Shown here piece after piece: positions 16,182 through 22,479 of a stretch of 34,752 nucleotides of DNA. The notes beneath the pieces were generated by a model that worked only from the letters and a program-made list of their open reading frames with translations, had not been told where the DNA came from and did not search any database. The DNA is taken from positions 1 to 34,752 of the forward strand of contig JAGQKG010000012.1 of NCBI GenBank assembly GCA_020430245.1, given 5' to 3'. The translations under genes and the position numbers were made by a program. Position 1 is the stretch's first letter. The number at the start of each line of letters is the position of its first letter. This stretch comes from Nitrospira sp. Lineage in GTDB: Bacteria; Nitrospirota; Nitrospiria; Nitrospirales; UBA8639.

Positions 16182-17116
16182 ACCAATTGCCCCACAAGAC
16201 CAAGTAGACGCTCACGGTTAATCAAAAGAACTTTCTGAGCAAACTCGATCGAAATATCACTGATTCGATCCTTTGGAACCTTACTAAGTATTTCCATAGT
16301 TTGCTCAGGCGATACCTCCTCGAGCCGCTTCAGCCAAGCTAATGCAGCACTTGTATGTAACTTAGCAATTGAGTAGAAGGCCTCAAGGGTAGACAAAGGG
16401 GTTGTACTTGTTTGTGAAAGATGGAATGCCGAAGAAGCCTTTTTAGCATAGGCTTCTACTGTCCTGAACTGGTCTTTGGTTCTCAATCTATCTAATTTTT
16501 CTTTGTCCGATTCGATTCTACCAAGACTGGATGCATGGTCGAATGACGGCGCTAAGTGTAATACTCTATCCCCCGTCAATACAAGACCCCAATTCTCATG
16601 ATGCCTGTCGTTGTTTCCAACTAAAGCATCTAACATGAGATATCCAGCAAATACATGTCTAGCGCTAGTAACACCAGGAAAAGGCAGAAAATCCACCGGT
16701 GGCTTCATTAGTCCAACTACGATATGAACTATTCGTAGAGTATGGTGTCGCACACCACGAAGCTTCCCTGTTGGATATCGTGGATTGATTCTCACAAGGA
16801 TCTGATTGCCTGGGATAAGACTAGCTCTTGGTGGAACAAAATTTTCAGTTACTACACCTCTCTTACCGTTCCACATCCCAAGGTCATATTTTGCATGAGG
16901 TATGCCGAGAATTTCACAAAGCTCGCAAACGACTTTTTCGGACCAATCTTCTCCTGTTCCAATTCTTGCTTCTTTAAAAAGGAATCTATTTTCATCAAAC
17001 CAGAACTTCGGTTTGGTTCCAAGTTGCTCTGGAAAATCTGGCGCGTTGAGAGGGACGTTAATTACTGGATATGAATTCAAATTGAAATCTAGACAAGGTG
17101 ATATCCTCCCTTCCAT
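16178..17116 (-). CDS. HipA-like Ser/Thr kinase, probable toxin
   Basis: A 312-aa kinase made of the HipA C-terminal domain only. The ATP-binding Lys is in FLFKEA (K48). GTGEDWSEK (about 53-61) matches the family's helix after it. The catalytic loop is GNNDRHHEN (167-175), and the metal-binding Asp is D193 in PSFDHASSLG. HipA-type toxins phosphorylate tRNA synthetases or other translation factors and arrest growth; the target here is unknown. There is no HipB-like helix-turn-helix gene beside it. The start is uncertain: ATG 17116 lacks an upstream ribosome site and lies in the loop of a hairpin. It is the first gene of a two-gene leftward operon at the tRNA end of the element and could serve stabilisation or phage defence. 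Confidence 0.82.
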   Translation of the reverse strand: MEGRISPCLDFNLNSYPVINVPLNAPDFPEQLGTKPKFWFDENRFLFKEARIGTGEDWSEKVVCELCEILGIPHAKYDLGMWNGKRGVVTENFVPPRASLIPGNQILVRINPRYPTGKLRGVRHHTLRIVHIVVGLMKPPVDFLPFPGVTSARHVFAGYLMLDALVGNNDRHHENWGLVLTGDRVLHLAPSFDHASSLGRIESDKEKLDRLRTKDQFRTVEAYAKKASSAFHLSQTSTTPLSTLEAFYSIAKLHTSAALAWLKRLEEVSPEQTMEILSKVPKDRISDISIEFAQKVLLINRERLLGLVGQLV

Positions 17117-17125
17117 TAGGGAGGA
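17104..17125 (-). promoter_or_regulatory. Hairpin over the kinase start codon
   Basis: TCCTCCC (17104-17110) and GGGAGGA (17119-17125) form a 7-bp stem with an 8-base loop that contains the putative ATG (17114-17116). In the minus-strand message the purine-rich GGGAGGA lies just after the ATG and would be paired. This could limit toxin translation, or it may mean the true start is elsewhere. Confidence 0.35.
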
Positions 17126-17153
17126 AATGAAGGAAGGAGTCGAAGTTATCCAG

Positions 17154-17175
17154 ACAGTCTACACAGAGTCTACAT
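17154..17175 (+). repeat. 22-bp subterminal direct repeat (right copy)
   Basis: Identical to 7485-7506 and in the same orientation. It lies 47 bp inside the right att core and contains two AGTCTACA units 11 bp apart. Together the two ends hold four such units, consistent with arm-type recombinase sites. Confidence 0.65.
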
Positions 17176-17221
17176 TCAACTTTTTGGCTTTTTGAAAAAC
17201 TCTGTAAGTGATTGATTTTAC

Positions 17222-17270
17222 TGGCTGGGGGACCAGGAATCGAACCTGGGTTCTAAGATCCAAAATCTTA
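17222..17270 (-). repeat. Proximal att copy inside tRNA-Gln
   Basis: The 49-bp core identical to 7326-7374. It begins at the 5' edge of the anticodon stem and runs through the CCA end. Chromosomal sequence resumes at 17271 toward the 5' part of the tRNA. Confidence 0.92.
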
Positions 17271-17295
17271 TGTCTTGCCCCTAGACGATCCCCCA
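17222..17295 (-). tRNA. tRNA-Gln (anticodon TTG)
   Basis: Full cloverleaf of 74 bases with encoded CCA. The acceptor stem TGGGGGA pairs with TCCCCCA, the D stem GTCT with AGAC, the anticodon stem TAAGA with TCTTA around the loop TTTTGGA (anticodon TTG), and the T stem CCAGG with CCTGG around TTCGATT. The discriminator base is G. The gene is intact because the element supplied its 3' part; 17222-17270 is the shared att core. Confidence 0.95.
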
Positions 17296-17348
17296 ACCGA
17301 ACGAGCACTTTAAGACTTACAGGACCAAAGCGTCAAGATCTTTACCGG

Positions 17349-18011
17349 TTAGTACACCCTCCCATACACAATCCAATGCCGGTCATCCGGCACATCGACC
17401 ATCAAGCGACTTAAATTCAGTTCGGCGAGGTGGGCCGCGACTTCATCCTCCGTAAATGCCGCTAACAGGGAGGAAAAGAAATCTTGCCGTAACCTCTCTG
17501 GTTCATGAGCCGCATACTGGTCGACGAGCGCCTGCGCCTGCTCGGGTGAATCCGGACGAAGAAGATCCATGACCAGTACTACCCCCCCAGGGTTGAGCAT
17601 TTTTTTTATTTCATACCAAAATCGTAGCGGATTAGGAACATGGTGGGCCAAACTGTTCGACATCACGGCATCAGCTGGAGTAGCTAAAGTGACATCTTGA
17701 AAGCGTTGGCAGAGAAACCCGATCCGATGAGCTAATCCAGCTTGCTTCACTGCTTGTTCCGCCCAGGTGATCATAGGGATGGACGCATCAATTCCAGTAA
17801 TCCTGCAGGTGGGATGGCTCTGGGCCAGGCGTATTGCGATATCACCTGGCCCGCAACCCATATCCACAACATGAGGGCCATCAAGATCCCCATAGAGTCG
17901 AAGAAAATGATCCACAAAACCCTGATTTTCACCTTGAAAATCCGCTTCTGCATAGGCCTGAACCTGTACCGGATCATCCATGATTTCTGGTTCGAGAACC
18001 CGTTCCATCAT
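17349..18011 (-). CDS. Class I SAM-dependent methyltransferase
   Basis: A 220-aa Rossmann-fold methyltransferase. SAM-binding motif I is VVDMGCGPGDIAIRLA, followed by ITGIDASIPMI (acidic residue for the ribose), PADAVMSNSLAHHV (motif IV region) and LNPGGVVLVMDLLRP (post IV). The C-terminal part is a helical cap. The substrate cannot be inferred. ATG 18011 follows AAGGAAG and overlaps the stop of the MOSC gene by four bases, so the two are translationally coupled. It lies 54 bp beyond the tRNA-Gln gene, outside the element. Confidence 0.9.
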   Translation of the reverse strand: MMERVLEPEIMDDPVQVQAYAEADFQGENQGFVDHFLRLYGDLDGPHVVDMGCGPGDIAIRLAQSHPTCRITGIDASIPMITWAEQAVKQAGLAHRIGFLCQRFQDVTLATPADAVMSNSLAHHVPNPLRFWYEIKKMLNPGGVVLVMDLLRPDSPEQAQALVDQYAAHEPERLRQDFFSSLLAAFTEDEVAAHLAELNLSRLMVDVPDDRHWIVYGRVY

Positions 18012-18499
18012 TTCATCTTCCTTTTCGACCACGTCACGACCCTTACCCCATCACCCTGCCGTATGCGTCCTTCGGACAACACCCGAGCATACAATCGGCT
18101 CCATCCGGGGTGCTGCCGGTGGGAGATCCGGGAAAAGTCTCCATTTAAAAACCATTGCGCATTATGACGACAGGGTTCGCAATAACTTGTAAATTCAATC
18201 TGCACCTCTTCTCCAATTTTCAGATGATCACCTGGCTTCAGCTGTGTCCAGTTCAGACCGGCCAGGGTTAAATTTTCTCCGGAAGCTCCAGGGTGAACGG
18301 TGTGTCCCTCCTGTTGTAAAGCCTCAAGGACCTCAACCGAGAACAGGCACAATGCCCGATTTGGGCCGCCATGAAGAGTCCGATTCCGATGCCGATCCCC
18401 ATCCATCCCTTTGAACGTGATCCACGCCTGGGGCACGGGCAGCTTGGGGAGTCCTCCTGGAGAACAATTAATTTGATAGAGATACGGAACAGAATCCAT
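18008..18499 (-). CDS. MOSC domain protein
   Basis: A 163-aa single-domain MOSC protein. It has the family pattern GDRHRNRTLHGGPNRALCLF, PGASGENLTLAGL, LKPGDHLKIGEEVQIEFTSY and the conserved Cys in CEPC. MOSC domains handle molybdenum-cofactor sulfur or related sulfur transfer, as in YiiM, which reduces N-hydroxylated compounds with a molybdenum cofactor. It is closer to the YiiM/YuaD-size free-standing type than to the C-terminal domain of cofactor sulfurases. The start at ATG 18499 has a weak GAGAG site. It forms an operon with the coupled methyltransferase downstream. Confidence 0.88.
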   Translation of the reverse strand: MDSVPYLYQINCSPGGLPKLPVPQAWITFKGMDGDRHRNRTLHGGPNRALCLFSVEVLEALQQEGHTVHPGASGENLTLAGLNWTQLKPGDHLKIGEEVQIEFTSYCEPCRHNAQWFLNGDFSRISHRQHPGWSRLYARVLSEGRIRQGDGVRVVTWSKRKMK

Positions 18500-18588
18500 A
18501 ACACTCTCTACATCGCCAGTATACTCGTCCGAGACGAAGAGAATGGTAGCCCTCGATCGAAAATGTGGTCAAGCAGGTTTTATATCAT

Positions 18589-19362
18589 TCACGGAGATCC
18601 TCCATGCCCTTTGGAGAACAAAGTCTGAACAAAGTCCGTGATTTTCTGAAAATAGGAGGCTCCCCCAACAAACGGCACATCATTATGCTCCGCACCCACT
18701 ACCACAAACCATTGCTTAGGCTCATTTGCCGCCTTATAGACTTGCCACCCCAAGGCCACCGGAACAATTGAATCCTTTTCGCCATGGATCACCAATAGCG
18801 GACTCCTGATTTTGGCAACCCTTCCAGACAAATTGAAGTCCACATTCAGGAACCAGTGAGCGGGCAATCCTAAGTAATGCTGGTCCGACATGGCCTGGAT
18901 AGAAGGAAATGCCCCTTCAAGAATGACTCCGGCCGATGACCGGAGAATGGCCACTTCACCAGCCACGCAAGCGCCCAGAGACCGTCCAAACACGACAATC
19001 CGGCTCGAGGCAATTCCGCGTTGGTTCACGACATAGTCATACCCGGCCAAGGCATCTTGATAGAGGCCGGGTTCGGAAGGAGTGCCCGTGCTTCGACCAT
19101 AGCCGCGGTAATCGAAGACAAAAACAGATAATCCTCGCCGAAACAGTTCACGGAGATTGTCTAACCGATGACTAATATTACCCGCATTGCCATGACACCA
19201 GAGGAGCACCGGCCTAGTCGGTCCGGCGTCTACAAACCAGCCGAATATCGTGACTGACTCATCAACTGGGAGCCACACCTCTTCTAAAGGCAGTCCACTG
19301 AGTCTCGCCCAATTCCGGTCTTCCCAGGGAGATGGTTGAAATACAAAGACTCCCTCAAACAT
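18589..19362 (-). CDS. Alpha/beta hydrolase
   Basis: A hydrolase of about 257 aa resembling the BEM46/ABHD13 (FrsA-like) esterase group. It has the oxyanion strand WCHGNAGN, the FDYRGYGRSTG motif, the nucleophile elbow GRSLGACVA, the acid in VIHGEKDSIVP and the terminal His in GAEHNDV, so the Ser-Asp-His triad is complete. There is no clear signal peptide. The start is uncertain: I prefer ATG 19362 (MFEGVFVFQPS) over a TTG at 19392, because the family usually begins close to the F-x-P-S motif. It is divergent from apaH, with about 100 bp of shared promoter space. The substrate is unknown. Confidence 0.85.
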   Translation of the reverse strand: MFEGVFVFQPSPWEDRNWARLSGLPLEEVWLPVDESVTIFGWFVDAGPTRPVLLWCHGNAGNISHRLDNLRELFRRGLSVFVFDYRGYGRSTGTPSEPGLYQDALAGYDYVVNQRGIASSRIVVFGRSLGACVAGEVAILRSSAGVILEGAFPSIQAMSDQHYLGLPAHWFLNVDFNLSGRVAKIRSPLLVIHGEKDSIVPVALGWQVYKAANEPKQWFVVVGAEHNDVPFVGGASYFQKITDFVQTLFSKGHGGSP

Positions 19363-19463
19363 AAGCTCATTGTAGCAAGGACGAGACACCAACGCGGAAA
19401 AAAATGTTAGATTAGGTTATTCTTCAAGTAGAATTTTCTATTCCCAGCAGAGGATCCTTCACA

Positions 19464-20270
19464 ATGGCTACTTATGCAATTGGAGATGTACAGGGATGCA
19501 TCCAAGCCTTACACCGTCTGATAGAAAAGATTCACTTCAATCCCGCATCTGATCGTCTTTGGTTCGTCGGGGACTTGGTCAATCGAGGACCAGATTCCCT
19601 AGGGGTGCTTCGCCTCATCAAGCAGTTAGGGAACTCGGTCATCACCGTGTTGGGCAATCATGACTTACATCTTCTAGCGGTGTGGGCTAAGGTAACGACC
19701 CTTAGTCGAAAAGATACCTTACAATCGGTACTCTCGGCACCCGATGCGGATGAATTGCTCACCTGGTTGCGATTTCGACCCCTTGTCCACGTCGAAAATG
19801 GATATTGTCTGGTTCATGCCGGCCTCTTACCATCCTGGTCCATTTCTCAAGTACTGGAGTTTGCTCGTGAGGTGGAGGGAGCCTTGCAGGATGAGAATTT
19901 TCACCAACGCCTCCCAGCAATCTATTTTCGAAAAGCCGTCGTGTTTTCCACCCATCTGAGCCGTGACGAACGATTAGGCCTCATTACCAATGTTTTGACT
20001 CGCCTGCGGGTCTGTACCCAGGAAGGTATTCCCGAGTTCTCGTTTAAGGGGCCACCAAAGGACGCCCCTCCGGGGTATATGCCATGGTTCCAAGTTCCCA
20101 ATCGAGTGACACAGAAGGACACTATTATTTTTGGTCATTGGTCGGCCTTAGGAGTGGTGAAAGGCCCACACGTCTTCGCCATCGACGGTGGATGCGTGTG
20201 GGGTAGAGAACTCATTGCTCTTCGCCTCGAGGACCGGCAACTCTTTCGCGTCAACTGCTCAAAAATATAA
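19464..20270 (+). CDS. apaH: Bis(5'-nucleosyl)-tetraphosphatase, symmetrical
   Basis: Hydrolyses diadenosine tetraphosphate to two ADP in the cytosol, limiting this stress alarmone. The 268-aa product (family about 270-280 aa) has the calcineurin-type metal motifs in order: GDVQGC, GDLVNRGPDS, GNHDLHLL, the His of LVHAGLLPSW and GHWSA. MATYAIGDVQGC is the textbook ApaH N-terminus. ATG 19464 has an AGAGGA site about nine bases upstream. It is transcribed alone, away from the hydrolase gene. Confidence 0.95.
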   Translation: MATYAIGDVQGCIQALHRLIEKIHFNPASDRLWFVGDLVNRGPDSLGVLRLIKQLGNSVITVLGNHDLHLLAVWAKVTTLSRKDTLQSVLSAPDADELLTWLRFRPLVHVENGYCLVHAGLLPSWSISQVLEFAREVEGALQDENFHQRLPAIYFRKAVVFSTHLSRDERLGLITNVLTRLRVCTQEGIPEFSFKGPPKDAPPGYMPWFQVPNRVTQKDTIIFGHWSALGVVKGPHVFAIDGGCVWGRELIALRLEDRQLFRVNCSKI

Positions 20271-20646
20271 CCTCCTACCCACTGTAGTACGAAAGACAAG
20301 GCAATCCCTCCTTTCCCACACACCCCATATCTTCATCTTCTCGTCGTTCCCTCAAGATTCCAATACACCCATTCCATGTATCTGATGAGATACATATTGT
20401 ATCCGTTTAGATAACAAGTGGTTTATCCTCCACCCCCTGCCCCCGTGCGTGCTTCTCATCTGTTAGCGCCATATATTTCGTAATAAATTGCAGGCATCTT
20501 CGTTCTAGTATTTATCCAAGGTCTTCAGGCACTCCTCTTGCTTGAATCCCTAGGTACACCGGGAAACGTAATTGAGCTGGAAAGTGAACAATCCTGAAGA
20601 CTTAAGGGTACCTTACCACCGCATTTATCTTAAGAAAGGGATGCAC
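20271..20646. other. Regulatory gap between apaH and the zinc-ribbon gene
   Basis: About 375 bp without a gene. It contains tandem operators at 20377-20415 and then the block AAATTGCAG-N9-TTCTAGTATT at 20485-20512. The same block with a 7-base spacer occurs at 24916-24941, before the second receiver-PAS gene, at a similar distance from its operator. The remainder is probably the untranslated leader of the zinc-ribbon gene. Confidence 0.55.
20377..20415. promoter_or_regulatory. Two tandem TGTATC-N6-GATACA operators
   Basis: Site one (20377-20394) is a perfect TGTATC-N6-GATACA. Site two (20398-20415) reads TGTATC-N6-GATAAC. They start 21 bp apart, on the same helical face. The spacer of site two, CGTTTA, is identical to that of the site at 24820. 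It lies about 230 bp before the zinc-ribbon gene. Confidence 0.6.
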
Positions 20647-20988
20647 ATGATGAAATCCACTCTCCCACAAAGAACCAATTCATCCGAGAATAACCCGGCA
20701 ACCACAAACAGAAAAATCCGTCGCCGCCATACTCGCATTCATTTGGATTCCCTCAGACCCAATCCACCGACCTACTGTGCCGACACACTCGCTCAATGTC
20801 CGAAATGTCAAGGCCTGGTGCATCAAGAGGGTGGAGAGTCTTCGGATGAAACCGTGGTCCGTTGTTTGAATTGTGGATGGCAACCGCATTATCAGACTCC
20901 CATAATTCGTGAATCGGCCGAATCCAGAATCATTCGCTTACTTACCACCCAGTTTGTTTCAGAATACGATTGGCATCGCTTACCATAG
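20647..20988 (+). CDS. Small zinc-ribbon protein
   Basis: A 113-aa protein with a basic N-terminus (NRKIRRRHTRIH) and one zinc ribbon, CPKCQG...RCLNCGW (about residues 58-87), resembling nucleic-acid-binding ribbons of the TFIIS/transposase type. The rest has no known domain. ATG 20647 is preferred because AAGGG lies six bases upstream; ATGs at 20641 and 20650 are alternatives. It stands alone behind the operator pair at 20377-20415, so it seems to belong to the same regulon as the two receiver-PAS genes. Function unknown. Confidence 0.7.
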   Translation: MMKSTLPQRTNSSENNPATTNRKIRRRHTRIHLDSLRPNPPTYCADTLAQCPKCQGLVHQEGGESSDETVVRCLNCGWQPHYQTPIIRESAESRIIRLLTTQFVSEYDWHRLP

Positions 20989-21513
20989 AGTTTTCACAGC
21001 CACAGTCCTTGGATGCGAGTGTTGTCTTGTAAATAGATGCGAATGGAGCAGTTTTTCCTCCAGTATTCTAAAAATAGTTTCCCATTTCATCTAAGAGCCC
21101 ATCCTAGACAATTTCCGCTCTCCCTCATTTCCGAGGCCCTCATCTTTTTAAATCCCTTCTTAATCCGGACTAGAAATTTCCCATTACCTATGTGACGAGT
21201 TTTCCCTCGGTACTACACTTGCTTCTTTCCAATATTTGGGTGAGACTCCAGTGTGATCGTTGCGTTTGAGCTTCAACTCGGGAAACTCTGAGGGAAGATG
21301 GGATCGCACCGGAGGAAAGAGCGCAACATACACTCATGACGAATGGCATCTCCGATTCTTTCCCGCACAATGAGGAAGGAAGATGTTCAGGATGAATCTC
21401 TATGACCAGACACTCGCCAATCTACTCACTTTTTCATCATTTCCAATGAATCAACAATAAACCATTCCCTGACCATATGGTAGAAGGAATAACCTCATAA
21501 ACGTCCCTGAGAT
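20989..21513. other. Intergenic region, nothing recognised
   Basis: About 525 bp between the zinc-ribbon gene and the binding-protein gene. No frame with a ribosome site or plausible protein, and no repeat or hairpin that I would defend. The promoter of the sensory operon should lie near its right end. Confidence 0.5.
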
Positions 21514-22479
21514 ATGATGAACCACTTGAGAGCGAATTGCCACCAATCAGACTATTGTTGGAGGAAGCTTGTCTGGATAATCTTGTGTGTGGAAATCTTC
21601 CTCGGCTTATCCACTATCACCTCTGCGGAGGACGTCACCATCCTGAAGTCGGCAGACATCCACGCTTACTCTGAAGCCATTACCGCATTTAAATCGGCTC
21701 TCCCTTCCTCTCTCCACATTACCAGGGAATATGACCTCCAGCGGGACATGGCAAAAGGTCGAACCCTCGCTCGGCGCATTCGCGCATCCAATGCCAAGGT
21801 CGTACTGGCCGTGGGATTAAAAGCGGCTCTTGCTGCTAAACTCGAAATTCTGGATATCCCGGTCATATTTTGTTTGGTTTTTGATCCGGATAAATATAGA
21901 TTGCCGACCGCCAACATGGTCGGCCTCTCTCTCGATGTCCCGTTTCGCCAACACCTTCAGCCTCTACACGCTTTGGCACCCAATGTTTCACGTCTGGGAG
22001 TACTCTTCGATCCGCACAAAACCAACGAGATGCATAGCCAACTTCTCCGTGACGCCAAGGCATTCGGAATCAAGATCGTCTCCGAGGAAGTACATCAAGA
22101 ACAGGATGTTCCTTCCGCACTTAATGCTCTCAGAGGTCGCATCGAGGCCTTGTGGCTTTTACCAGACAGTACCGTTCTCACCGAAAACACTCTTGACTTT
22201 CTGATGAGTACGTCATTGGAATCCAATATTCCCGTCGTGGGTTTTTCCGCCGCATTAGTACGTAGCGGCGCCACTGTCGGAGCGTATTTCCGTTATACCG
22301 ACATAGGCAAACAGGCGGCTCAGCTTACCCAACATTTGGTCAAACAAACGTCTTCATCTCTGTTGGGAACGATGATCGCTCCTGAACGTGCCCATCAATC
22401 CCTCAATCTGAAATCTGCAAGGTATTTGAGCTTCTCTCTCACTCCAGACGTGCTGAGACAATTTGATGAGCAATTTTAG
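21514..22479 (+). CDS. ABC-type periplasmic substrate-binding protein (orphan, sensor-linked)
   Basis: A 321-aa exported protein of the ABC_sub_bind (TrpX/YtqA-like, Pfam PF04392-type) family. A signal peptide occupies about residues 18-38 (hydrophobic core IILCVEIFLGLST, likely cut after TSA). The mature part has the two-lobed pattern: VLAVGLKAALAAK, PVIFCLVFDP, RLGVLFDPHKT, ALWLLPDSTVLTENTL and IPVVGFSAALVRSGATVGAY. No permease or ATPase gene is nearby. Its 3' end overlaps the histidine kinase gene by 14 bp, so it is probably a ligand-sensing partner of that kinase rather than a transporter subunit. That role is inferred from gene order; the ligand is unknown. Confidence 0.85.
   Translation: MMNHLRANCHQSDYCWRKLVWIILCVEIFLGLSTITSAEDVTILKSADIHAYSEAITAFKSALPSSLHITREYDLQRDMAKGRTLARRIRASNAKVVLAVGLKAALAAKLEILDIPVIFCLVFDPDKYRLPTANMVGLSLDVPFRQHLQPLHALAPNVSRLGVLFDPHKTNEMHSQLLRDAKAFGIKIVSEEVHQEQDVPSALNALRGRIEALWLLPDSTVLTENTLDFLMSTSLESNIPVVGFSAALVRSGATVGAYFRYTDIGKQAAQLTQHLVKQTSSSLLGTMIAPERAHQSLNLKSARYLSFSLTPDVLRQFDEQF

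Larger units (their letters stand above)
7326..17270. mobile_element. Integrated satellite-like element in tRNA-Gln (9.9 kb, capsid-encoding)
   Basis: Bounded by a perfect 49-bp direct repeat (7326-7374 and 17222-17270) of the 3' part of tRNA-Gln. Inside are a tyrosine integrase, AlpA-type regulator, replication initiator, DnaB helicase, protease-capsid fusion, small Cys and HTH proteins, iterons and a HipA-like kinase module. Large terminase, portal, tail and lysis genes are not seen. Size and content match phage satellites (P4/PICI type) that depend on a helper, with the unusual feature of their own HK97 capsid gene. Each end also carries a 22-bp subterminal direct repeat. A prophage reduced by deletion is the main alternative, but compact gene order and perfect att repeats argue against heavy decay. 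Confidence 0.88.
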
